Below, piece after piece: positions 6,192-12,670 of a stretch of DNA of 12,670 bases; within the stretch, counting starts at the first letter, position 1; the number at the start of each line of letters is the position of its first letter. Under the pieces are notes generated by a model. It worked only from the letters and a program-made list of their open reading frames with translations. It was not told where the DNA came from and ran no database searches. Source of the stretch: CAZHSN01 sp964535125 (lineage in GTDB: Bacteria > Armatimonadota > HRBIN16); NCBI GenBank assembly GCA_964535125.1, contig CAZHSN010000114.1:1-12670 (forward strand), written 5' to 3'. Made by a program: the position numbers and the translations under genes.

Positions 6192-7747
6192 GCGTTTGGG
6201 TCCAGTATGGTGTCGTGCGGTGCGCTGGAGTCGTCGCGATCCGGATATTCCACAACGGTGTGCAGCCCGCGGCTCTCTTTGCGCCGTCGCGCACAGTGCA
6301 CCATCAAGCTGGCGACCAGCGCGACATTGCGCTCCTCTGCCAGATCGGGATGGGGCAGTGAGCGTTGTGCGCGTTCTGCAGCCTCGGCATGCAGTTCGTC
6401 CAGTTCTCCGGACGCGGCGCTGAGTTCGGGCATCGAGCGGACGATACCCACACGATGCCGCATCACGTCATGCACGCGCCGGCGGATGCTGCCGTCTGTG
6501 AACGGGGGTTCTGTTCCCATATCTGGCGGAGTGAACGTCGTCGGCATGGGCGCCAGAGCGCCCAGTGTGTGCTGTGCGGCCCGGAAGGAGAACACAAGCG
6601 CCTCCAACAGGCTGTTGCTGGCCAGGCGGTTGGCGCCGTGTACACCGGTGCACGTTACCTCTCCGGCGGCATACAGCCCTTCCACCGCGGTGCGCCCCTG
6701 CAGGTCGGTCTGTACACCGCCGCACATATAATGCGCCGCGGGAAGCACCGGGATGCGGTCGGTCGCCAGGTCGTATCCGACCTCCGAGAGGCGCGCCGAG
6801 ATGCCCGGGAACCGGCGATGCAGAAACTCCGCCGGTTTATGCGTGATGTCCAGATACACATGGCGTATCCCCAGCCGCCGGCATTCGGCGTCGATCGCCC
6901 GGGCGACGATGTCCCGCGGGGCGAGATCCTTCAATGGATGGTAGGCTTCCATGAACGCCGTACCATCCGGAAGGCGCAGGATCGCTCCCTCCCCGCGTAC
7001 CGCCTCCGAGATCAGAAAGCTGCGCGCTTTGGGGTGGTACAGCGTGGTGGGATGAAATTGCATAAACTCCAGATTGGCCACCCGGGCTCCCGCGCGCCAG
7101 GCCATGGCGATGCCGTCGCCCGTGGCGATCGGTGGATTGGTGGTGTGCGGGTAGATCTGCCCCGCCCCTCCGGTAGCCAGCAGCGTGGTGCGCGCCAGGT
7201 AGATCTCCAGCATCTGCGCGCGTGCGTCCCATGCGGCCGCGCCCACACACCGCCCCTCGTTCATCAGCAGATCCAGTGCGAACAGATGCTCCAGCACCTC
7301 TACGTTGGGGTCGTCCCGCACCTGTTCCAGCAGAACGCGTTCAATCTCCCAGCCGGTGCGGTCGGCATAGTGGACAATCCGGTTGCGCGAGTGACCGCCC
7401 TCACGTCCCAGTTCCAACTCGCCATCCGTGTGGTGTATTGTGTCGAAATGGGCTCCCATGCGCATCAACCGCTCGATCTGTGCGGGGCCTTCACGCACCA
7501 GAACATCCACGGAATCCGGATGGCACAGACCGGCTCCGGCGACCAGGGTGTCCTGAATGTGCAGTTCCACATCATCGTCGGGAGCGATCACTGCCGCTAC
7601 GCCGCCCTGGGCATAGTTGGTGTTGGATTCCCCGCGCTCCTTCTTGGTGATGACGGTAACACGGCCCGCCTTCGACACCAGCGAGGCGTAGGACAGGCCA
7701 GCGACGCCGCTGCCGATAACCAGAAAGTCGGTGAGATGCACGTGCAT
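6188..7747 (-). CDS. nadB: L-aspartate oxidase (NadB)
   Basis: NadB oxidises L-aspartate to iminoaspartate with FAD, the first step of de novo NAD synthesis; NadA then makes quinolinate. The 519-residue protein has the FAD dinucleotide fold GSGVAG (12-17), NTNYAQGGVAAV (43-54), REGGHS with catalytic-type E116, ATGGAGQIYPHTTNP (191-205), QFHPT (H232), APRDIVARAI (R278), and H339 in AAHYMCGGV. These match aspartate oxidase rather than the succinate dehydrogenase flavoprotein, and no iron-sulphur or membrane subunits are nearby. A helical C-terminal domain (about 420-519) is present. AGGGAG lies about 12 nt before the ATG, rather far, so the start is slightly uncertain by a few codons. It overlaps hisJ by 4 nt. 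nadA and nadC are not in the window. Confidence 0.95.
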   Translation of the reverse strand: MHVHLTDFLVIGSGVAGLSYASLVSKAGRVTVITKKERGESNTNYAQGGVAAVIAPDDDVELHIQDTLVAGAGLCHPDSVDVLVREGPAQIERLMRMGAHFDTIHHTDGELELGREGGHSRNRIVHYADRTGWEIERVLLEQVRDDPNVEVLEHLFALDLLMNEGRCVGAAAWDARAQMLEIYLARTTLLATGGAGQIYPHTTNPPIATGDGIAMAWRAGARVANLEFMQFHPTTLYHPKARSFLISEAVRGEGAILRLPDGTAFMEAYHPLKDLAPRDIVARAIDAECRRLGIRHVYLDITHKPAEFLHRRFPGISARLSEVGYDLATDRIPVLPAAHYMCGGVQTDLQGRTAVEGLYAAGEVTCTGVHGANRLASNSLLEALVFSFRAAQHTLGALAPMPTTFTPPDMGTEPPFTDGSIRRRVHDVMRHRVGIVRSMPELSAASGELDELHAEAAERAQRSLPHPDLAEERNVALVASLMVHCARRRKESRGLHTVVEYPDRDDSSAPHDTILDPNA

Positions 7748-7786
7748 GGTATACGGATGCTCCCTGTTGATCTCTGCTGGTTACTC

Positions 7787-7816
7787 ATTGTAACCCCAAG
7801 CCGGTCGGTCCGTCAT
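7787..7816 (-). promoter_or_regulatory. Candidate promoter of nadB-hisJ
   Basis: On the minus strand ATGACG (7816-7811) and TACAAT (7792-7787) are spaced 18 nt and lie about 40 nt upstream of the nadB ATG. Each box differs from consensus (TTGACA, TATAAT) at only one or two bases. No NadR or NrtR-type operator is recognised with confidence. Confidence 0.45.
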
Positions 7817-7870
7817 TGGGCTGATGATTGTCTGGTCAACCTGGCAGGAGTTCGAACCCATTTTGGTGAA

Positions 7871-7894
7871 ACAACAGACATGATCGAATGTTGT
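7871..7894. repeat. Inverted repeat ACAACA-N12-TGTTGT upstream of the 693-residue gene
   Basis: ACAACA (7871-7876) and TGTTGT (7889-7894) are exact inverted copies with 12 bases between them, centred 56 nt upstream of ATG 7939 in the divergent gap between nadB and the right-hand gene set. Size and symmetry would suit an operator for a dimeric regulator. Nothing else in the 191-nt gap is recognisable apart from the nadB promoter candidate. Confidence 0.4.
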
Positions 7895-7938
7895 CCCGGT
7901 GCGGTCACGCATCAGGACGCCGGAAGGAACGAAGCACC

Positions 7939-10020
7939 ATGCGTGAACCCGATCAGCAACTGGAACGCACCTGTTTTCAGTCGGCCGCTCCGTATGATCC
8001 CACTATCCATGTGGTCTCGGATGTGGCGATCGTGTATGGCGTAGATGACGGTCTGCCTGCGCGGATTACCGGATGGAAGGAGAAAGGCTACATCATTCAT
8101 GTCATGACCGGCGTATCCTGGGGAAACTATCAGGACTACCTGTATGGGCGTTTCGACGGTCAGAACCACGAAGACGAAGCTCAGACCGACCGCGATGGCA
8201 ACCGCATCAGCCATGGTGGAGACGTTTATTATATGTCTCCAACGCCTGCATTCGGTCGGTATTTGGCATCGCGTATCCGGATCGCGCTGGATGCCGGTAC
8301 CGAGGCGGTGCACCTTGAGGAGCCGGAGTTCTGGATCCGCGGAGGGTATGCGCCCGCTTTTCAGCGCGAGTGGCGCAAACGGTACCGTGAAGACTGGCAG
8401 CCGCCGCACAGTTCTGCGGACGCCCGTTGGCGGTCGTCGAAACTGATGTATGAACTGTATCGGGATGCGCTGCAGACGGTCTTCTCCAGTGTCGTCGACT
8501 ATAATAAGCGAACCGGACGCTCGGTGCGGTGCTATGTGCCCACACACAGCCTGTTAAACTACGCTCACTGGCGCATCGTCAGTCCCGAATCCAGCCTGTC
8601 CCGGCTGGAAGGCTGCGACGGTTATATCGCGCAGGTATGGACCGGCACCGCCCGCACGCCCAACGTCTATAAGGGGGTACTGAAGGAGCGCACCTTCGAG
8701 ACGGCGTTCCTGGAATATGGCGTGATGCAGAACCTGGTGCGCTCCACAGGGCGTCGGGTGTGGTATCTGAACGATCCGGTGGAGGACAACCCGCGGTATG
8801 ACTGGGAAGACTACCGGATCAACTGGAGGGGCACGCTGGTCGCTTCGCTGCTGCAACCCGAAGTGTGGCGGTATGAGACCATGCCTTGGCCAGACCGCGT
8901 GTTCCGAGGACGGTATCCATCGAAAGATGACCCCGCCATCAAAGAGCCGATGCCGCCCGCCTACGCCACCGAGCTGCAAACCGTCTGCAACGCGTTGAAC
9001 CAGATGAACCAGCGCCCCACCCGATGGGACAGCGGAACCCAGGGGTTCGGTGTGCTGGTGGCTGATACGCTGATGTTCCAGCGCGACACGCCGCACGCCA
9101 GCGACCCGCATATGGGCCATGTGTATGGCATGGCGATGCCGTTAGTGAAACGCGGCATGCCGGTGACGCCTGTTCAACTGGAGAACGTGCTGCTGGATGG
9201 ATACCTGAAGCCGTTCAAAGTGCTGTTCCTGAGCTACGAAGGACAGAAGCCGCCCGAACCGGCGCTGCACACAGCACTGGCCGAGTGGGTGCGCAGCGGC
9301 GGGGTACTGGTTGTCTGCGATGATGATGCCGATCCGTATCACAAGGTGCGTGAGTGGTGGAACACGGGCACGATGCAGTACGCCACCCCCCGCGAGCACC
9401 TGTTCGAACAACTCGGTCTGACTCACTCCCGAGAGGGCTGGTCACGTGTCGGGCGCGGGCATGTCTGCTGGCGGAGCGTCTCGCCGACCGGGTATACCAA
9501 GAGCGCTGATGGGGACCGGCAGTTCGGCGAATTAGCGCGCGAGGCGGCCGGGAGAGCGCGGATGCGCTGGAGCGAGACCAACTACCTGATCCTGCGCCGC
9601 GGACGCTATGTCGTGGCGGCTGGAGTCGATGAGTCGCCGGCGACCGCCCCCAAGCGGCTCACCGGGCGATTCATCAACCTGTTCGACTCTGCGTTGGCGC
9701 TGCAGACGCAATTGCACATTGAGCCGGGAGGACGGTATCTGCTGCTGGATCTGGACCGCCTACCGTCACGTGGCGTGCAGGTGCTCGCCTCGGCAGGGAT
9801 CGTGATCCCGATGCGCGCACCGGCTGGCCTGAAGCGCTGGAAGCTGGAAGGGTGCGCGAACACGCCGGGTATCACCCTGATCAAGGTGGACTTCCGCCCC
9901 GCAGTGCTGCTGGACGGATCGCCGGCGACGGACTGGGATTGGGACGAATCGAGCGGACTTGTCCGCGTCCGGTATCCCAACCGCGCTGAGGGACGCCTGC
10001 TGGAGGTCCGCCGTGCTTAG
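7939..10020 (+). CDS. Uncharacterised protein, putative GH42-like glycosidase
   Basis: The 693-residue protein has no signal peptide and is probably cytoplasmic. Residues 20-330 read like a TIM barrel, with alternating strand motifs (IHVMTGVSWG, VHLEEPEFW, RSVRCYVPTH, RRVWYLNDP) and candidate catalytic acids in HLEEPE (E127, E128, E130) and possibly E282. Residues about 395-510 resemble the GATase-like trimerisation domain of GH42 beta-galactosidases (KVLFLSYEGQKPP, WVRSGGVLVVCDDD). Residues 548-693 look like a beta-rich tail. I do not recognise an exact family, so activity and substrate are inference. ATG 7939 is preferred to the in-frame codon at 7888 because GGAAGGA lies 10 nt before it and the extra 17 residues are unlike a protein start. 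Its end overlaps the next gene by 8 nt, tying it to a membrane protein. Confidence 0.6.
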   Translation: MREPDQQLERTCFQSAAPYDPTIHVVSDVAIVYGVDDGLPARITGWKEKGYIIHVMTGVSWGNYQDYLYGRFDGQNHEDEAQTDRDGNRISHGGDVYYMSPTPAFGRYLASRIRIALDAGTEAVHLEEPEFWIRGGYAPAFQREWRKRYREDWQPPHSSADARWRSSKLMYELYRDALQTVFSSVVDYNKRTGRSVRCYVPTHSLLNYAHWRIVSPESSLSRLEGCDGYIAQVWTGTARTPNVYKGVLKERTFETAFLEYGVMQNLVRSTGRRVWYLNDPVEDNPRYDWEDYRINWRGTLVASLLQPEVWRYETMPWPDRVFRGRYPSKDDPAIKEPMPPAYATELQTVCNALNQMNQRPTRWDSGTQGFGVLVADTLMFQRDTPHASDPHMGHVYGMAMPLVKRGMPVTPVQLENVLLDGYLKPFKVLFLSYEGQKPPEPALHTALAEWVRSGGVLVVCDDDADPYHKVREWWNTGTMQYATPREHLFEQLGLTHSREGWSRVGRGHVCWRSVSPTGYTKSADGDRQFGELAREAAGRARMRWSETNYLILRRGRYVVAAGVDESPATAPKRLTGRFINLFDSALALQTQLHIEPGGRYLLLDLDRLPSRGVQVLASAGIVIPMRAPAGLKRWKLEGCANTPGITLIKVDFRPAVLLDGSPATDWDWDESSGLVRVRYPNRAEGRLLEVRRA
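10002..10006 (+). promoter_or_regulatory. Ribosome-binding site fixing a GTG start
   Basis: GGAGG lies 6 nt before GTG 10013, inside the end of the preceding gene. There is no nearby upstream ATG in this frame, so this decides the start of the membrane protein and the 8-nt gene overlap. Confidence 0.75.
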
Positions 10021-11706
10021 CCCGGGGCAGATCACAGGGCCTCAGCCGGAGGACTCCTCTCAACCGGCTGCCCGTCCACGCTGCCTGTTGCTGGGCGTGC
10101 TGGGTTCGCTGCTGCTCGTGATCGTCGTCTCGTCCGGCGAGTTGATCGCCAAGAACATCCAGATCGGCATGATGCAACTCGCACCGGCGATGGTGGGCAT
10201 GCTGTTCGCGCTGGTGTTGATGAACGAATCGCTGGGACGGCTGCGNNNNNNNNNNNNNNNNNNNNNNNNNNNNNNNNNNNNNNNNNNNNNNNNNNNNNNN
10301 NNNNNNNNNNNNNNNNNNNNNNNNNNNNNNNNNNNNNNNNNNNNNTGGTGCAGCTTCCGCTGGAGTTGCTGCTGGAACCCCGGTCGTTTCTGCGTAACCC
10401 CATCATGTGGGGTGGGTTTGTCGTCGCCTTCGGGCTGTTTACGCTGAACGGTCTGTCGCAATGGTTTCCGTCGGTGCCGCAGATTCCAGTGCAGTTTCCA
10501 TTGAACCCGCTGTTCACCACGCGTCCGTATAACGCCATGACCTACTTCGCCGCGTATATCTCGCCCGCGGCCATCGGCTTTTTCTACCTGATGCCCACGG
10601 ATCTGCTGCTCAGCTTCTGGCTGTTCTACCTGTTGGCCAAAGGGCAGGAGGTGGTGGCGGCGATGTACGGCGAGAACGAGGGCGCAGCGCACGCCGCGAT
10701 GGGAATTCATGTAACTTACCAAGGACTGGGCGCGTTTGTGGTGATAGCCGTGATGCTGTTATACGGCGCGCGCAAACACCTGGCGTTTGTGCTGGCGCGT
10801 TCGGTTGGGCGCGCCCGTCCCGACGCCGGTGAAGCGCGTGAGATGTTTGGGTATCCGCTGGCGGTCTGGGGACTGGTGGGCGCGCTGCTGATTGTGTTCA
10901 CCTGGTGTGTCAGCTTCGGCATGTCGCCGGGCGTGGTGGTCTGGCAGTTCGGGTTGTTCCTGTTCGTGCAGGCGCTGGTACAGATGCGCAACACTGCTGA
11001 GGGCGGTATGCTGATCACCGAAGGCTGCGGTACACCCAGTGACCTGGTGACGCTGGGCGACCGGTCGGGATTGGGCGCGCGCAACCTGACCATGCTGGCC
11101 TTCATGGACGGGTTGTATGCACGGGACACGCGCGGCCTTATGCTGACCGGCTATATGGACGCACAGAAGGTAACCGAGCAGGCCCGGTTGAACGCACGGC
11201 GCGTGCTGGCGATTCTGACCGGCGGGACGCTGCTCGCCATCGCGGTGGCGTTGTGCGTGCAGCTGTGGCTGCCGTACCATTACGGCGGCAACCACCTCTA
11301 TCCTTATGTATACAGCCATGCCAGCATTCAGTTCTTCCGGGAAAACGCAGGCGCCATAAATGCCGCGGGAGGCGCACAGCGGTTTGATTCCGGCTGGCTG
11401 TATATGTCGATCGGTGCGGTGGTCTGCGGCCTGCTGAGCTATCTGCGCCTCAACCTGCCCGGGTTTCCGCTGCATCCGCTGGGATACGCGATGTGCGCCA
11501 CGTGGGGGGTGGTGGTCTTCTGGGCGTCCATGCTGATCGCCTGGTTGATAAAAGTACCCCTGGTGCATTACGGAGGGATGAAGACCTTCCGGTTGCTGCG
11601 CCCGTTCTTTCTGGGGTTGGTGTTTGGCGAGTTCCTCAGCGCCTGCTGTTGGTCGTTGATCGCCTGGTTCCTGAAAGCGCCCACGCCCACGTTCCCATGG
11701 CCCTAG
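10013..11706 (+). CDS. DUF6785-type multi-pass membrane protein, interrupted by assembly gap
   Basis: GTG 10013 opens 77 full codons before the N run: a polar start, one hydrophobic helix (LLLGVLGSLLLVIVV) and a second one (MVGMLFALVLM). After the gap the coding frame, one phase different, continues from 10348 for about 452 codons to TAG 11704-11706. It has eight or so further membrane helices and the family's conserved pieces: VQLPLEL, NPIMWGGF, LNGLSQWFPSVP, FWLFYLL, LTMLAFMDGLY, LHPLGYAM and RPFFLGLVFGEF. These fit DUF6785/DUF6784 inner-membrane proteins, whose function is unknown; a transport role is a guess from topology. About 530 residues are visible against roughly 600-650 usual, so a middle segment is missing. 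It is coupled to the upstream glycosidase-like gene. Calling both halves one gene is inference, but well supported. Confidence 0.75.
10246..10345. other. Assembly gap of exactly 100 N
   Basis: One hundred unknown bases, the usual placeholder for a scaffold join of unknown length. The open frame before it and the one after it belong to the same protein family but differ in phase, so a true length of 2 modulo 3 is needed, which 100 is not. The real missing sequence is probably a few hundred bases. Confidence 0.95.
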
Positions 11707-11729
11707 TACCGACTGTGGAGATAGCCTTG

Positions 11730-12670
11730 ATGAAACGACTGTATTCCTGTCTGTCTGTCGCTTGGATGCGGGACGGTGTTTGGTGCACCCTGCTGGGTGC
11801 ATTGGCTACCGGCATTTACTGGTACCATGCGGCGCCCGGACTGATGTGGCATGACAGCGGCGAGTTTGCGCTGCTGGCCGCGTCCGGCGGCGTGGGTCAT
11901 CCGCCGGGAGCGCCCACCTGGGCGTTGCTGGCCTGGGCGTGGAGACACCTGTTGTTCTGGATGGAGCCGGTTCGTACGGCCAATCTGTTTTCGGGGCTGT
12001 TTGGCGGTGTCACCGTCGCATTGGGAGTGCTGTTCACCACCCGATGGTGCCGTCAGATGTCCCCCAAAGCGCCGATGGGGTGGATACGTGCGGCCGGTTT
12101 ACTGACGGCGGTCGCCATACTGGGCATCCGCGCGCAGTGTGAGGTGGCCCAGTATGCGGAGCAGTACACCTTGATGACCGCTGGCTGGTTGGCGGTGCTG
12201 CTGTTATGTCCGTGGCAACCGGTGACCGCGCCCTTTGGGCGATGCCTGCTGGCCGGTTGGGTGCTCGGACTGGCGGTGGGCAACCATCCCAGCCAGATCG
12301 TTCTGATCCCGGTGTTACTGTTGTCTGGTTGGTGGGCCGCGGAGTCCTGGCGTCACCGCCTGCGCGCCTGGGGCGGGGGACTGCTGGGTGTGCTGCTGGG
12401 CGTACAGGTGTACTGGTGGGTCTATCTCCGGGCGCAGCAGCAGCCCGCGTTGAACTGGTGGAACGCAAGCACGCCGGAGCGTTTTCTCAGCGCGCTGATG
12501 CGTAAACAATGGCCCACGCGTCCGCTCTCCGAAGCGCCGGGCGACATGATGCGGTTGTGGTTTGAGAGTTATGACTGGATCTACCAAGTCGGGCCAGTGG
12601 TGCTTATGCTCGGTGTGATCGGCCTGCTGCTGGGGCTGACGCGGCGTTCCCGCCCGGCTGTGCTTCTGGT
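11730..12670 (+). CDS. DUF2723-type membrane protein, TMEM260-like (3' part outside window)
   Basis: An open frame from ATG 11730 runs 313 codons to the right edge. The DUF2723 signature is plain: PGLMWHDSGEFALLA (36-50, with D42 and E45), GVGHPPGAPTWALL (54-67), and later NWWNASTPERFLSALMRKQW (242-261). Several hydrophobic helices lie between, so it is a polytopic inner-membrane protein. Eukaryotic TMEM260, a relative, is a protein O-mannosyltransferase of the GT-C type; bacterial members are thought to be glycosyltransferase-like, and the DSGEF acidic pair sits where GT-C enzymes keep their catalytic Asp. Its sugar donor and acceptor are unknown. GGAG (11717-11720) lies 9 nt before the ATG and the gene follows the DUF6785-type gene by 23 nt, so they are likely cotranscribed. 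Missing: the C-terminal half. Confidence 0.85.
   Translation, partial: MKRLYSCLSVAWMRDGVWCTLLGALATGIYWYHAAPGLMWHDSGEFALLAASGGVGHPPGAPTWALLAWAWRHLLFWMEPVRTANLFSGLFGGVTVALGVLFTTRWCRQMSPKAPMGWIRAAGLLTAVAILGIRAQCEVAQYAEQYTLMTAGWLAVLLLCPWQPVTAPFGRCLLAGWVLGLAVGNHPSQIVLIPVLLLSGWWAAESWRHRLRAWGGGLLGVLLGVQVYWWVYLRAQQQPALNWWNASTPERFLSALMRKQWPTRPLSEAPGDMMRLWFESYDWIYQVGPVVLMLGVIGLLLGLTRRSRPAVLL

Noticed and set aside
6188..7747. Succinate dehydrogenase or fumarate reductase flavoprotein
   Set aside because: The family shares the FAD fold, but the motifs match aspartate oxidase and there are no iron-sulphur or membrane-anchor subunit genes beside it.
7840..7870. tRNA-like T-loop sequence GTTCGAACCC
   Set aside because: The flanking five bases on each side do not pair as a T-stem, and no acceptor, D or anticodon arms can be fitted around it.
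7888..7938. Upstream start for the 693-residue protein
   Set aside because: The added 17 residues are Arg/Ser/Cys-rich without protein character, and the better-placed GGAAGGA precedes ATG 7939.
6365..8044. 559-codon plus-strand open frame
   Set aside because: It lies antisense to nadB, which is unmistakable. The translation is low in recognisable motifs and rich in Arg/His/Gln, as expected of the complement of a GC-rich gene.
9959..10538. Open frames running through the N run on both strands
   Set aside because: Unknown bases cannot show stops, so these frames are artefacts of the gap. Only the GTG 10013 frame before it and the frame from 10348 after it have protein-like content.
10759..11802. 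347-codon minus-strand open frame
   Set aside because: It is antisense to the membrane protein and yields a Gln/Arg/His-rich sequence with no domain. The plus strand carries conserved membrane helices.
1..12670. Mobile element, CRISPR array, prophage or defence system
   Set aside because: I found no transposase, integrase, terminal inverted repeats, spaced direct-repeat array, phage structural gene or known defence domain. Base composition seems even across the window.

Overview
The window looks like a piece of a moderately GC-rich bacterial chromosome, most probably from the phylum Armatimonadota and probably an assembled (metagenome or draft) scaffold, because it contains a run of exactly 100 N. 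The phylum call is an inference. It rests mainly on the prepilin-like protein at 3379-4137, whose N-terminal style (FPVFAQAREKAKATSCLSN) and H-X9-DG motif are typical of the many DUF1559-type pseudopilins in that group. The DUF6785-type membrane protein at 10013-11706 fits this but does not prove it. No stretch longer than about 235 bases lacks a gene. I see no tRNA, rRNA, CRISPR array or insertion sequence.

Left block (1-2939, minus strand): a tightly packed unit read as hisG, ruvA, ruvB and a zinc-ribbon/TPR protein that runs off the left edge. The junctions are 7 nt, 16 nt and a TAATG overlap, so translational coupling is likely. A perfect TATAAT lies about 45 nt upstream of the hisG GTG start. 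It joins the first enzyme of histidine synthesis to the Holliday-junction branch-migration motor; ruvC is not here.

Second block (3076-4137, minus strand): a prepilin-like H-X9-DG protein with a strong ribosome-binding site, then a hairpin terminator, then a 63-residue single-pass membrane protein of unknown function.

Middle block (4371-7747): a plus-strand clan GH-A-like glycoside hydrolase converges on a minus-strand pair, nadB followed by hisJ, which overlap by ATGA. nadB makes iminoaspartate for NAD. The PHP phosphatase probably performs the histidinol-phosphate step, so two histidine genes sit in the window but in separate units.

Right block (7939-12670, plus strand): an uncharacterised 693-residue protein that looks like a cytoplasmic TIM-barrel glycosidase with a GH42-type middle domain. 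It overlaps by 8 nt a DUF6785-type multi-pass membrane protein that starts at GTG. A DUF2723-type membrane protein follows after 23 nt and is cut by the right edge. The membrane protein is interrupted by the N run, and reading frame and family architecture both say the true gap is not 100 bases. This three-gene set is the least described part of the window and could be a carbohydrate transport, processing or glycosylation module, but the function is inference.
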